This document shows positions 8,119-17,716 of a DNA stretch of 64,000 nucleotides, one piece after another. Each line of letters opens with the position of its first letter. Position 1 is the first letter of the stretch. The DNA is from Deltaproteobacteria bacterium (GTDB lineage: Bacteria; Myxococcota; B64-G9). The stretch is taken from the NCBI GenBank assembly GCA_016935365.1, contig JAFGRB010000366.1, positions 28,088 to 92,087 on the forward strand, read 5' to 3'. The notes below the pieces were generated by a model. The model worked only from the letters and a program-made list of their open reading frames with translations, made no database searches and was not told where the DNA came from. The position numbers were made by a program, and so were the translations under genes.

Positions 8119-10373
8119 CTCACGACCACTTGCCCCCCGCCAGGCAGGGCTGGAAAACGCCAGCGCGAGGCGATGTTCAGCAAGGCCTGCTCGAACTCCT
8201 CTTCTCCGAGCGTGCTGCTTTGCACCTCGGCCTTCACGACCCGGCCGTCCGGTCCGATCACCAGCCTCAGCACGACCTTGCCTGCCAGCATGGGGTTTGA
8301 CTTGAGCTGGCGCTCGTACAGAGACTTGATCTCTGCGCTGCGCATGCGAATGACCCTGCGGATCGAATCGGTCGACAGCGACCCCATCACGCATGCCGCG
8401 CCGACCCGAGCTCTCGAGCCCGACGATCCGGTCACCCCCAGTCCGACTCCCACCGCTCCGTCTGGGACACCCGCCGGCATGGGCAGTGGCTGGCGCACGG
8501 TCTCGATCCGCTTTCCGTCCGCTCGGACACGCGAGTCTATCGCCACAAAGGATGTGTACTCGGTCAGCAGACTGTGCGCCAGACCGATCCGGATCACCTC
8601 GTCGCGGCGCGCGTCGTTGCGCTCCAATCGCTCCAAGTCGATCAGGCTTGCGACCCGATGCCGCGCCCAGAGATAGCGGATGGCCTCGTTCTCCTGCGAC
8701 GAATCGGCCTCCTCGACTTCGATGCAGCACCTGTGCTCACCGTCGGAGCCCATGCCCCGCACACAGACCTGGCCACGGGCGCGATCCCGTAGCTTGCCGA
8801 ACACGACGACCGGCCGGCCGGCGAATAGATCGGGAATGGCCGGTGGCTCCACATCGTGGACATCCAGCCCATCGAACTCCACCTCGACCGAGCGCAGCAG
8901 GGGTGCGTCGATGATCCTCCGGAAGCGCTCGGCTTGGCTCTCGGCCTGCTCAGGGTCGAGCACGATGAATGGCTCGCCCATGCCCGCGCGAGCCAGTCCT
9001 TCGATCAAGAAGCGGTTGACCGAAGAGCCTATACCGAAAGGAAAGAGGCTGGCATCGCTGATCCGATCGCGCACCAGCTCGAAGGCCTCTTTCTCCACAT
9101 GGACGTATCCATCCGTCAGGAGAACCACGGCTCTCGACTTCTTCTCGTCGCTGCGCTCCATGTCCATCGCTCGCTTCAGGGCGGGCAGCAGCTCGGTCCC
9201 ACCACCGCCGTGGTGGAGATCGATCCACGCTGCAGCCCGCCTCACGTTCCGGGCGCTGGCAGCCAGCGGCTGAGCCGAAAACACCTCGCTCGCGCCTGCG
9301 AAGAGCAGCACGTTGAATGAGTCATAGGAGCGCAGGTCTCTGAACATGTGCTTGATGATTGTTTTTGCCGTCTGGAGCGGAAAACCATCCATGGAGCCGG
9401 ACACGTCCAGCACGAACAGATACTCGCGCGGCAGGATCTGAGCCTCGACCGGCTCCGCGGGCGGCTGAAGCATGAGCAGGAAAAAGGGCTCCGGCTGGCC
9501 TGGGGCGAGCAGGCAGCCCTGCTGGATCTCATCGCCTGCCAGCTCGTAGCGCAGCACGAAGTCGCGTGTACCGGCCCGGGGATCCTCGATGCGTACGCAT
9601 GCCGTGTCCTCACCGGCGTACACCACGTCCACCTCGTGGCTGGCGCAGGACACCCGGGCAATGGGCATGCCGGCCCTCAGCTCCAGATCGAGCTCGAACT
9701 CGAATCTCGGCTTTTCGCCCTCGTGTAGATAAGGATTTTCCACCCATCGGCCTCTCTGCTTCTCACTCGTGGCCGAACCGTTCGAGTACCGCGGGCCGAC
9801 GACCGCTGGCAGCGACAGCTCGTACCTGTTGTCTCGGGGCACGAGCAGCTCTGTATAGTCCAGCTCCACCTGGATTTCGTCGCCGGGCAGGATGTTGGCC
9901 ACGCTCATCTGGAAGACATTCGGGCGGTGCTGCTCGAGCAGCGAGGCGGTCCTTCCCGTATCGCGCGCGCTCTCGTATTGCCCGCGCGCCGCTTCACTCT
10001 CTTGGATCCGAGCCTCGATGGTCCGTTCTCCTATTCGCATGCGGAGTCCGTGTACCGCGGCTCGCGTCGAGGCCGGAAACAGGTAGACCGCCTCGATGAC
10101 TCGGTCGCCCTTGTTGCGGTATGTCTGGATGATCTTCACGGCTGCGATCACACCGGCGATATCCACCTCGGCCCGATGGCCGACCAGGGGAAGCAGATCT
10201 GTCCGGCTCTCCGTGCCCACGAAGAAGTAAGGTGTCATGCATCTCGTTGCGTCCCGTTCGGCCGGTACGCTCATCAGCGCCCTCTCGAGCAGGTCTTCGG
10301 CCCGGGCGTGAGAGACGAGGTCACTGGACAAAAAAAGAGAAAGGCAGGCGAGGCTCCATCCCAGGACGCGCAT
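8088..10373 (-). CDS. VIT and vWA domain protein with AgmX/PglI (TonB-like) C-terminal domain
   Basis: A 761-residue exported protein; the signal peptide ends near SHARA. Residues about 40-180 form a vault/inter-alpha-trypsin (VIT) domain (YRNKGDRVIEAVYLFP; PNVFQMSVANILPGDEI). A von Willebrand A domain follows with a full MIDAS motif DVSGSMDG. The last 115 residues (SIRRVIRMRSAEIKSLYERQ; GKVVLRLVIGPDGRV) match the AgmX/PglI C-terminal domain of myxobacteria, a TonB-C-like fold. The ATG at 10373 has GGAGG 7 bases upstream. Likely a metal-dependent adhesion or complex-assembly protein in the periplasm; the function is inferred from domains. Its 3' end overlaps hydF. Confidence 0.87.
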   Translation of the reverse strand: MRVLGWSLACLSLFLSSDLVSHARAEDLLERALMSVPAERDATRCMTPYFFVGTESRTDLLPLVGHRAEVDIAGVIAAVKIIQTYRNKGDRVIEAVYLFPASTRAAVHGLRMRIGERTIEARIQESEAARGQYESARDTGRTASLLEQHRPNVFQMSVANILPGDEIQVELDYTELLVPRDNRYELSLPAVVGPRYSNGSATSEKQRGRWVENPYLHEGEKPRFEFELDLELRAGMPIARVSCASHEVDVVYAGEDTACVRIEDPRAGTRDFVLRYELAGDEIQQGCLLAPGQPEPFFLLMLQPPAEPVEAQILPREYLFVLDVSGSMDGFPLQTAKTIIKHMFRDLRSYDSFNVLLFAGASEVFSAQPLAASARNVRRAAAWIDLHHGGGGTELLPALKRAMDMERSDEKKSRAVVLLTDGYVHVEKEAFELVRDRISDASLFPFGIGSSVNRFLIEGLARAGMGEPFIVLDPEQAESQAERFRRIIDAPLLRSVEVEFDGLDVHDVEPPAIPDLFAGRPVVVFGKLRDRARGQVCVRGMGSDGEHRCCIEVEEADSSQENEAIRYLWARHRVASLIDLERLERNDARRDEVIRIGLAHSLLTEYTSFVAIDSRVRADGKRIETVRQPLPMPAGVPDGAVGVGLGVTGSSGSRARVGAACVMGSLSTDSIRRVIRMRSAEIKSLYERQLKSNPMLAGKVVLRLVIGPDGRVVKAEVQSSTLGEEEFEQALLNIASRWRFPALPGGGQVVVSYPFIFRSVE

Positions 10374-10414
10374 GACCGCCTCCATCAAGTCGAACCCGAT
10401 TTCTACGGACCGAT

Positions 10415-10437
10415 CCGACAGCGCCTCGGGCTGTCGG
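10415..10437. repeat. perfect intergenic inverted repeat
   Basis: CCGACAGC (10415-10422), 7-base loop, GCTGTCGG (10430-10437). It lies between the beta-propeller gene stop and the VIT/vWA start. No T-run follows on either strand, so it is not a canonical intrinsic terminator; it could act as an mRNA processing or stability hairpin. Confidence 0.6.
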
Positions 10438-10465
10438 TTCCGGGGATGTGCACTTTTGCCGATGC

Positions 10466-12052
10466 TCAGCGGACGAGCGCAGCTGTCCAGTCCTCCGGCT
10501 GTCCAAAGCAGTAGATGTATCCGTCCCTGGCGCCGATCACGATGCGTCCCTTCCAGACCGCGGGCGTCGATTCGATGCAAGCCCCGGTGGGTATGCGCAT
10601 CGTCCATTCCAGTCGAGGCGAGAGCGGATCCAGGATGGAGTAGCAGCGAAGCTCACCCCTACAAGTGGCGACCAGCAGCTTGTCCTCGACCACGACCGGC
10701 GACGACCACGCATGCGGACCGACCGCGTGAGTGCTGTAGACCTGCCCCGTGTCGCTGTCGACAGTGAGCAACTGGCCGGCGTGCGTGGTCACGTACAGCA
10801 CACCCTCCCCCAGGGCAGGTGTGGACCAGATGCCGCCCTTGAAGTCCGCGAAGGAAGGCGGCACCGAGAGGCTCCACAGCACGGGATCGGCCGGGCGGTA
10901 GGGATCCAGCTTGAGCAACTGCCCGAGCTCGTCCGAGCGCGGCAAGTATCGCTCCAGCTCGACTGCGACGTACAACATGCCATCGTGATCCACGACGATC
11001 GATGCATCGATGTCGTCGCCTGCCCAGAAATCAAAGACGACCGGCGCCCGTCCCGCGTGGATCTGATGCAGATCGAGCCCAAGCACCCTTCCGCCCGAGT
11101 TTGCGAAGTAGACCCGTCTATCATAGACCGCCACGGAGTTCTCGATGCTGACGTTCTCGTCGCCCAGCTCTGCGAGCAGCGCATCGTTCCATGACCGAAA
11201 GGCCAGCAGCAGCTCTGGAGAGACTTGAACCCTGCCGTTCGGATCGTAGTCACGATTGAGCTTGAGCGCGAAGAAGTAGCCGTTCTCTCCTCCGTCCAGC
11301 AGGATATCGTCGATGACCGTCGGGTTGCCGTCCCAGTCGTTGTTCCAGATTCCTGGAACGAAGTCGGCGTCCATGGACCACAGCTCGACCGGGCTCGGGC
11401 GATCGAGTGCCACGATGCGCAGCTTGTTGTCCCGCGAGCCGAAGTAGAGCAAGGGATCGCCGTCAGGATCGAGCGTAACCGAACCCTTGATGATATCGCC
11501 GGTGCAAAACGGTCTTCGCGTCCGGCGGCCGTTTTCCGCGTTCAGGAAGTGCACGCAGCGATCATAGGTTCCGACGACGATCTCGGTCAGCCCGTCAGGC
11601 CTCTCCCAGATGGCGGGCTGGCCGGTCCAACCCGTTCCGCACCACGTGCTCAGCTCAGCCCCTACCCGGCTCTTGGCGCAGAGAGGCATGTCCGGATAGC
11701 GCCAGAGTATGCGCGGCTCGTGCGGAATTGGACCTGTGCCGTAGTAGCTCCGGGTCGGATTGCCCCTGAACTGAAGCAAGCCCGGGACGGTCTGGCGCGC
11801 ATGCAGATCCAGCGGCTGAAGGGAGATGCCGGCCGGATCCACGACCAGGTCAGGATCGGTGTGCACCTGCGGATCCGTCCCATGGATTTCATAGATGAAG
11901 GCACCGATGCCGCCTGCGATCACGCCCGCCAAGGCAGCCGCGATCCACTTGAACACGCTCGTCTGCCGAGCTGGATGGAATGGCCTGGAGGGAGCTGGAG
12001 CGCGGAAACGCCCCAAGAGCTCATCCACCACGCGACCGGACTCCTCGGTCAC
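10466..12052 (-). CDS. membrane-anchored PQQ-type beta-propeller protein
   Basis: A 528-residue protein. A short cytoplasmic N-terminus is followed by one transmembrane helix at about residues 36-53 (WIAAALAGVIAGGIGAF). The rest is a run of PQQ-like blades: GQPAIWERPDGLTEIVVGTY, GSVTLDPDGDPLLYFGS, STPALGEGVLYVTTHAG, SSPVVVEDKLLVATCRG and STPAVWKGRIVIGARDG. Such eight-bladed propellers appear in BamB and in quinoprotein-like surface proteins; no dehydrogenase active site is seen, so it is more likely a binding or scaffold propeller in the periplasm. It follows recJ by 80 bases and precedes the VIT/vWA gene by 92 bases on the same strand. Confidence 0.78.
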   Translation of the reverse strand: MTEESGRVVDELLGRFRAPAPSRPFHPARQTSVFKWIAAALAGVIAGGIGAFIYEIHGTDPQVHTDPDLVVDPAGISLQPLDLHARQTVPGLLQFRGNPTRSYYGTGPIPHEPRILWRYPDMPLCAKSRVGAELSTWCGTGWTGQPAIWERPDGLTEIVVGTYDRCVHFLNAENGRRTRRPFCTGDIIKGSVTLDPDGDPLLYFGSRDNKLRIVALDRPSPVELWSMDADFVPGIWNNDWDGNPTVIDDILLDGGENGYFFALKLNRDYDPNGRVQVSPELLLAFRSWNDALLAELGDENVSIENSVAVYDRRVYFANSGGRVLGLDLHQIHAGRAPVVFDFWAGDDIDASIVVDHDGMLYVAVELERYLPRSDELGQLLKLDPYRPADPVLWSLSVPPSFADFKGGIWSTPALGEGVLYVTTHAGQLLTVDSDTGQVYSTHAVGPHAWSSPVVVEDKLLVATCRGELRCYSILDPLSPRLEWTMRIPTGACIESTPAVWKGRIVIGARDGYIYCFGQPEDWTAALVR

Positions 12053-12132
12053 ACAAGCCTCCGGGCATAGGGCTTGATCGCCTCGATACCAGTGTAACCT
12101 CGCCCGCTGAGCCCATCAATTTTCTAGCCGGA

Positions 12133-13857
12133 TCACGATCTCCATGGAGGACGTAGGTCCTTGAGGCGAAGCTGGATCGTATGATAGCCCTCCCAGCTGT
12201 TCATCTCGGGCGTGTAGAGCAGATCCATTCGCTCGAGCACCTGCCCGGCGCGATCTCCCATCCGAAAGCCGATCAGGTCCCATGGTCGGCTCCCGTCGAG
12301 GGCGACGGCCTTGAGGTGGTACGGCGGATCCCTGCCGACGATCCTGACGTTCTTGATCTGCAGGTCTCTCGCAAGAAACACAGGCTCCGGATTGCCCGCC
12401 CCGTGGGGTTCCAGCTTGCCGAGGGCCTCGATATCCTCTGTGTGCCAGGCGTTGGGCTGGACCTCCGCATCGGCGTAAAGCACCTGGCCGCCGGACTCCG
12501 TCGCCTGCTGCAGGACCGCCTCGCGAAAGGCCTTGCGAAACGCCTCCAGCTCGCTCCTGCGAATGGTGAGACCTGCGGCCATCTCGTGGCCTCCGAAGGC
12601 CTCCAGCATGTCACCACACTGTCTCAGGGCATCGAAGAGATGCACGCCTTTTGTCGTCCGGGCCGATCCGCGTCCTCGCTCTCCGTCCAGCGCGATGAGG
12701 ACGACCGGACAATCGAACAACTCGACGAGCCGTGAAGCCACGATTCCCACGACGCCCACGTGCCATCCCTCGCAGGCCAGCACGAGTGCTTCCTTGCCGT
12801 GGCGATCAAATGCCTCAGGTGCGTTCTCACGTGCCTGATCGAATATCTGCCTCTCGATCGACTGGCGTCGTGTGTTGGCTTCGTCCAGCTCCCTCGCCAG
12901 GATCAGGGCCCGTGAGAAAGACCGCGTCGTGATGAGCTCCACCCCTTTGTCCGCCCTCCCGAGCCGGCCACCGGCGTTGATGCGCGGCGCCAGCCTGAAG
13001 GCGATATGCCCTGTCGTGACCTGCCCCCCCATGAGCCCGGCCACTTCCTTGAGGGCGGCCACGCCGGGCCGCCGGCCTGCGGTCAACTCGGCCAGACCGC
13101 AGTGTGCCAGCACCCGGTTCTCGCCCACGAGCGGGACGATGTCGGCCACCGTCCCCAGGGCGACGATGTCCAGGTACTCCCGCAGGTTCGGCTCATCACA
13201 CTCTCGATAGAAGCCGCTGGCGCGCAGCCTGGACCGCAGTGCGATCAGCAGGTTGAAAGCGACCCCGACAGCCGCCAGATCCTTGGTGGGAAAGGAGCAA
13301 ACGGATTGATGGGGATCGAGCACGGCACAGGCGGATGGCAGCTCGGCAGGAACCTGGTGGTGGTCCATGACAATCACGTCCATGCCCAGTTCCACGGCTC
13401 GCTGGATCGGCTCAAGGTCGGAGATGCCGCAGTCCACCGTGACGAGCAAGTGGGTTCCGTTGCTGGCGATCTCCTCGACCGCCGGCATGTTCAGTCCGTA
13501 GCCCTCCTCCAGCCTCGACGGGATGCGGTATTGGACATCCAGCCCACTGCGGTTGAAAAACAAGATCAGCAGAGCGGTGGCGGTCACACCGTCCACGTCG
13601 TAGTCTCCATAGACGCAGATGCGCTCCCCCTTTTTCAGCGCCTCGACCAGTCGTTCGACCGCCGCCTCCATGCCGTGCATGCTGAACGGATCGTGCAGCT
13701 GACGCAAACCTGGTTGCAGGAAATCGCGCGCCTGCTCGACGGTTTGAACGTCTCTCAGCAAGAGCAGTCGCGCCATCAGAGGCGACAGCCCGAGCTCACG
13801 CGACAGGGACTCCGCTTGGTGCGCATCCACCTCGCGAATATCCCATGACCGTCCCAT
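12133..13857 (-). CDS. recJ: single-stranded-DNA-specific exonuclease RecJ
   Basis: A 574-residue protein close to the usual RecJ length. The DHH phosphoesterase motifs are intact: YGDYDVDG at residues 83-90, VDCGISD near 141 and MDHHQ at 164-168. The DHHA1 domain has RINAGGRLG and the glycine-rich FGGHEMAAG. RecJ degrades single-stranded DNA 5' to 3' in recombination and mismatch repair. The ATG at 13857 lies 10 bases after the secF stop, so recJ is the last clear gene of the sec/queuosine operon. Nothing unusual is visible. Confidence 0.96.
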   Translation of the reverse strand: MGRSWDIREVDAHQAESLSRELGLSPLMARLLLLRDVQTVEQARDFLQPGLRQLHDPFSMHGMEAAVERLVEALKKGERICVYGDYDVDGVTATALLILFFNRSGLDVQYRIPSRLEEGYGLNMPAVEEIASNGTHLLVTVDCGISDLEPIQRAVELGMDVIVMDHHQVPAELPSACAVLDPHQSVCSFPTKDLAAVGVAFNLLIALRSRLRASGFYRECDEPNLREYLDIVALGTVADIVPLVGENRVLAHCGLAELTAGRRPGVAALKEVAGLMGGQVTTGHIAFRLAPRINAGGRLGRADKGVELITTRSFSRALILARELDEANTRRQSIERQIFDQARENAPEAFDRHGKEALVLACEGWHVGVVGIVASRLVELFDCPVVLIALDGERGRGSARTTKGVHLFDALRQCGDMLEAFGGHEMAAGLTIRRSELEAFRKAFREAVLQQATESGGQVLYADAEVQPNAWHTEDIEALGKLEPHGAGNPEPVFLARDLQIKNVRIVGRDPPYHLKAVALDGSRPWDLIGFRMGDRAGQVLERMDLLYTPEMNSWEGYHTIQLRLKDLRPPWRS

Positions 13858-13867
13858 CCTCTTTTAT

Positions 13868-15046
13868 TCAGGCCCTGCGCATCTTCTTGGCCAGGGCTTC
13901 CAGCCAGATGGTCGTCGAGCCGGCCACGTAGATGGAGGAGTAGGTGCCGACGACCACACCGAAGGTCATGGCGATCGCGAAGTCCTGGATCTCGCCGAAA
14001 CCGATCACGAGCAGACCGAGCAGCGCGAAAACCGTGGTCAACGAGGTGAGCACGGTGCGGTTGAGCACCTCGTTGAGCGAGGTATTGATGACCACGTCGA
14101 GGCTCTGCGATCGAAATCGGGCCAGGTTCTCGCGGATCCGGTCGTAGACGACAATCGTGTCGTTGACCGAGTAACCGATGACCGTCAAGATGGCCGCTAC
14201 GAAGGTCAAGTTGAACTCAAGTCCGAGCAGGGCGAACAGTCCGATGACGATGACGGCGTCGTGTGCCAGGGCCAGGACCGCGCCCGGTGCGAACTGCAAA
14301 TTGAATCGAAAGGCCACGTAGATCAAGATGCCAGCGATCGCATAGATCATGGCCAGGATGCCGTCCGTTCGCAGCTTGCTGCCCACCTGGGGGCCGACGA
14401 ACTCGACCTTGCGGACGCTGGGTGACTCCTTGGGGAAGGCCTTCTTCATCGCCTTCTCGATCTGTGCTGCCACGCCCGTCATCAGCACCATGTAGCGATG
14501 CTGGTCCTCCTTGCCCTGCTTGCGCAGCACGACCGAAGCCAGCTCGGTCCTGCCCGTGGACTCGGAGAGCTTCTTGAGGGCAGCTCGAATTTCGCTCTCG
14601 GTCACCGTCTCCGAAAAGCGCAGCTCGAACTGGTCTCCCGAGTCGGCGTCGAAGATGAGACGCTCCATTTTGTCGCCGAAGATGCCCCCCAGGCCCTCTC
14701 GCAGCTTCCCGGCGTCCTTCTCGGACAGGATGGCGATCCGCTCGACCCGGATGATGTACTCCACCTGGCCTTCCTTGCCGACGAAGGCCGCGCGCTGGAT
14801 GACGTTCTTATCGTACCCCAGGTCGGTGACCGCCTTGCGCACCTCGCCGATATCGACTTCCTTTGCGAACTCCATGTCGATGACCGTGCCGCCGGCGAAG
14901 TCGATCCCCCAGTTGATCGAGTCGGCCAGCTGCTTCCAGGTGAAGACTGCGATGGAGCCCAGCACGAGGATTATCGATAGGGCGATGAATCCCTTTCGCT
15001 TGCCCACGAAGTCGATGTTCAGGGAACCCGGCTTGAAGAACTCCAT
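13868..15046 (-). CDS. secF: protein translocase subunit SecF
   Basis: A 392-residue membrane protein with six predicted helices. WGIDFAGGTVIDMEF after the first helix is the SecD/SecF signature, and YSVNDTIVVYDRIREN plus the last three helices complete the SecF fold. With SecD and YajC it forms the complex that uses proton-motive force to pull secreted proteins through SecYEG. The periplasmic loop between helix 1 and 2 is longer than in short SecF proteins (about residues 50-230). The ATG has a GGAGGAG ribosome site and the secD stop lies 25 bases upstream. Confidence 0.96.
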   Translation of the reverse strand: MEFFKPGSLNIDFVGKRKGFIALSIILVLGSIAVFTWKQLADSINWGIDFAGGTVIDMEFAKEVDIGEVRKAVTDLGYDKNVIQRAAFVGKEGQVEYIIRVERIAILSEKDAGKLREGLGGIFGDKMERLIFDADSGDQFELRFSETVTESEIRAALKKLSESTGRTELASVVLRKQGKEDQHRYMVLMTGVAAQIEKAMKKAFPKESPSVRKVEFVGPQVGSKLRTDGILAMIYAIAGILIYVAFRFNLQFAPGAVLALAHDAVIVIGLFALLGLEFNLTFVAAILTVIGYSVNDTIVVYDRIRENLARFRSQSLDVVINTSLNEVLNRTVLTSLTTVFALLGLLVIGFGEIQDFAIAMTFGVVVGTYSSIYVAGSTTIWLEALAKKMRRA

Positions 15047-15071
15047 GGCGCTCCTCCGTCCCGTCCGCCGG

Positions 15072-17678
15072 TCAGATGCTCAGGCGCTCGATCTTGCGCC
15101 GGATGGTCAGCCAGTCCATCACCAGCCGCGTGACGAAGATGGCCGTGAACATACTCGCCAGGATGCCGATGAAGAGCGTGACCGCGAAGCCCTGAATCGG
15201 ACCCGAGCCGTACGACCACAGGACGACTGCGGCGATGAGCGTGGTGAAGTTGGCATCGAAGATGGTCCAGAACGCCCGGCTGTAGCCCGCGTCCACTGCA
15301 GCCCGGGGCGTCTTGCCCGAGTGGAGCTCCTCGCGTATTCGTTCGTTGATGATCACGTTGGCATCCACGGCCATGCCGATGGTCAGGATGATGCCGGCGA
15401 TCCCCGGCAAGGTGAGCGTGGCCTGGAAGGCTGCCATGACTGCGAGGATGAACAGGGCGTTGAGCACCAGGGCGAGGTCTGCGACCGCACCGCTGATGCG
15501 GTAGTAGATGACCATGAAGAGGATGACGATGATCAGGCCGATGGCCAGCGCATAGATGCCCTGGCGCCGGGCATCCTCTCCCATGGTGGGGCCCACGGTG
15601 CGCTCCTCGAGGATGCGCACCGGCGCCGGCAGGGCGCCCGCGCGCAGCACGACGGCCAGGTCCTGGGCCTCGGCCAGGACCTCGTTGTAGTTGCCGGCCG
15701 CGCCCATCGTGATCCGCGCCCGGCCGCCTCCGATGCGGGTCTGGATGATCGGCGCGGAGCTCACCTCTCCCTCGAGCACGATGGCCATGCGCCGCTTGAC
15801 GTTGGCGCCGGTCAGCTTCTCGAAGATCGTGGCGCCGGTGCGATCGAAGTCCAGCGAGACCTCGGGACGGCCGGTTTCCGAGTCGGGTCGCACGTTGGCG
15901 TCGGTGATGTAGTCACCGGTCATAGCGACATCGGCCTCAAGGTAGTACGTCCGGAACTCCACCTCGTTGAGGCCTCGCTCGTTGCGGCCGAAGCCGATCT
16001 CCCGGCCCGTGGGCACCTTGCCATCCAGCAGCCTCGACAGGCGGATGAAGGCGGTCGGTTTCCCAGCGCCGGCCGGCTCGGTGGCCGCGGCTGCGTCATC
16101 CGCCTTGGCCGCATCGCCGGTCTTGGCTGCGTCGCCCGCCTTGGCAGTCTCGTCCGCCTTGCTTGCATCGCCGGTCTCGGCTGCGTCGCCTGACTTGGCA
16201 GTCTTGTCTGCCTTGGCAGTCTCGTCCGCCTTGGCCGTATCGCCCGCCTTGGCTGCATCGCCGGTCTCGGCTGCGTCGCCTGACTTGGCAGTCTTGTCTG
16301 CCTTGGCGGCATCGCCGGTCTTGGCTGCGTCGCCCGCCTTGGCCGCATCGCCTGCCTTGGCCGCATCGCCTGCCTTGGCCGCATCGCCCGCCTTGGCCGC
16401 ATCGCCCGCCTTGGCCGCATCGCCTGCCTTGGCCGCATCGCCCGCCTTGGCTGCATCGCCCGCCTTGGCAGGCTCACCGGCCTTCTCGTCCTGGCCCTCA
16501 CCCGGCCCCTTGGCCGGCCTGTCGACATCATTCGCAGGAGCTGGAGAGGTGTCCTTGGGACCCGACGCCGGTGCTGTCGCCCCAGCCGCAGGAGCTGGAT
16601 CCGAAGCCGGTGCTGCCGCCCCACCCGCCGGAGCCGCATCCTTCGGACCCGGCGCAGGTGGTGCAGCCTCATCCGCTGGAGGCGTATCCTTCGGACTCAC
16701 CGGTGGGGCTGCTGCTGCGCCCGACTCGGCCGGGGCGCCCAGGACGGGCGCCGCCATGGCCAGGATCTCCTTGCGCTCGGCCGGAGAGATCCCGTTCCTG
16801 GCCTTCTCCAGGATCTGCTCGATCAGCTCCTCGGAGACCTTCTCCTTTCGGAGCAAGTCCTCGATTTCTTTCACATTATTGAAGAAATCAACCAGCCGGT
16901 TCTTGCCGTCGTTGCCCTTGCCCTTGGCGATCAGGAAGGCTTCGGTGACCGGCTCGTCATCCTGCCCCTCGTAGGTGTAGTAGTCCAGGCGGATGCCCTC
17001 GGGCAGCTTGCCCTTGAGCTTCTTCATGAAGTCGCTCTTGTCGTCGACGATCTTGAACTCGAGCTGGGCTGTCCGGCCGAGCAGCTTCTTGGCGCGCTCG
17101 GGGTCGAACATGCCAGGCAACTGCACCAGGATGCCGTTCTCGCCATGGGGTGCGATCGTCGGCTCCGCCACCCCGAACTCGTCCACCCGGTTGCGAACGG
17201 TGACCCGAGCCTGATCGCGGGCATTGCGCCTGAGCTCCTCCACGTACTTGTCGTCGAAGGTCATCCTCAGCACAGTCTCGTCTTCCAGATCGAGGTCGAC
17301 CTCCTTCAGGTTGAAGTACCCCTCCAGCACACGCTTTCGCAGGCGCTTCATGTCCTTGGTGGCCTTGAGCTCGAACTGGATGTCCCAGGTCTCCGGCACC
17401 CGGAAGACCTTCTTGTAGGGAATCCGCTTCTCCTTCATGGTCGCCCGGAAGTCTCGGACATACTGGTCAGCCTTGTCCTCGAGGGCCTTGTCCACCTCCA
17501 CTCCGAGCACCAAGTGGATCCCACCCTGGAGGTCGAGCCCCAGGTTGACCTTCTTCTCGAAGAAATCAGCGTACCAGTCGGGCAGAGAATCCGAGTAGAA
17601 GGTAGGCAGCAGGTACAGGACCGAGCCCGCGACCAGCAGCAGAACGAATGCGATCTTCCAATACCACGCCTTTTCCAT
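15072..17678 (-). CDS. secD: protein translocase subunit SecD with a long low-complexity periplasmic insertion
   Basis: An 868-residue protein; typical SecD is 530-620. After the first helix comes NLGLDLQGGIHLVLGVE, the SecD signature. The first periplasmic domain continues to about residue 310 and resumes near 540 (TAFIRLSRLLDGKVP). The six-helix C-terminal part is normal, with GMAVDANVIINERIREEL. The inserted part, about residues 315-535, is Ala/Pro/Lys/Asp-rich and ends in 21 units of a six-residue repeat (K-A-G-D-A-A and variants). It must lie in the periplasm. Family role: proton-driven late step of Sec export with SecF. It starts at 17678, 38 bases after yajC. Confidence 0.95.
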   Translation of the reverse strand: MEKAWYWKIAFVLLLVAGSVLYLLPTFYSDSLPDWYADFFEKKVNLGLDLQGGIHLVLGVEVDKALEDKADQYVRDFRATMKEKRIPYKKVFRVPETWDIQFELKATKDMKRLRKRVLEGYFNLKEVDLDLEDETVLRMTFDDKYVEELRRNARDQARVTVRNRVDEFGVAEPTIAPHGENGILVQLPGMFDPERAKKLLGRTAQLEFKIVDDKSDFMKKLKGKLPEGIRLDYYTYEGQDDEPVTEAFLIAKGKGNDGKNRLVDFFNNVKEIEDLLRKEKVSEELIEQILEKARNGISPAERKEILAMAAPVLGAPAESGAAAAPPVSPKDTPPADEAAPPAPGPKDAAPAGGAAAPASDPAPAAGATAPASGPKDTSPAPANDVDRPAKGPGEGQDEKAGEPAKAGDAAKAGDAAKAGDAAKAGDAAKAGDAAKAGDAAKAGDAAKAGDAAKTGDAAKADKTAKSGDAAETGDAAKAGDTAKADETAKADKTAKSGDAAETGDASKADETAKAGDAAKTGDAAKADDAAAATEPAGAGKPTAFIRLSRLLDGKVPTGREIGFGRNERGLNEVEFRTYYLEADVAMTGDYITDANVRPDSETGRPEVSLDFDRTGATIFEKLTGANVKRRMAIVLEGEVSSAPIIQTRIGGGRARITMGAAGNYNEVLAEAQDLAVVLRAGALPAPVRILEERTVGPTMGEDARRQGIYALAIGLIIVILFMVIYYRISGAVADLALVLNALFILAVMAAFQATLTLPGIAGIILTIGMAVDANVIINERIREELHSGKTPRAAVDAGYSRAFWTIFDANFTTLIAAVVLWSYGSGPIQGFAVTLFIGILASMFTAIFVTRLVMDWLTIRRKIERLSI
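16089..16466 (-). repeat. 18-bp tandem repeat array inside secD
   Basis: Twenty-one consecutive 18-bp units in frame, each coding six residues. The first eight (from the 5' side of the gene, 16466 down to 16323) all encode K-A-G-D-A-A and differ only in a few third-position bases. The rest are variants such as KTGDAA, KADKTA, KSGDAA, ETGDAA and KADETA. A three-unit block (KADKTA-KSGDAA-ETGDAA) recurs at a 90-bp offset, showing a higher-order duplication. This is typical of slipped-strand or unequal-crossover expansion. The unit length keeps the reading frame. Confidence 0.92.
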
Positions 17679-17716
17679 GGATCGACCTCGCTCGTCTTCT
17701 AAGCAAGAGGCGCGTC

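Noticed and set aside
16089..16466. Repeat array considered as CRISPR
   Set aside because: Units are contiguous without spacers and lie in frame in secD.
15967..16974. Antisense frame across the secD repeat
   Set aside because: It is an artefact of the 18-bp repeat having no stops in several frames; it is low-complexity with no signature.
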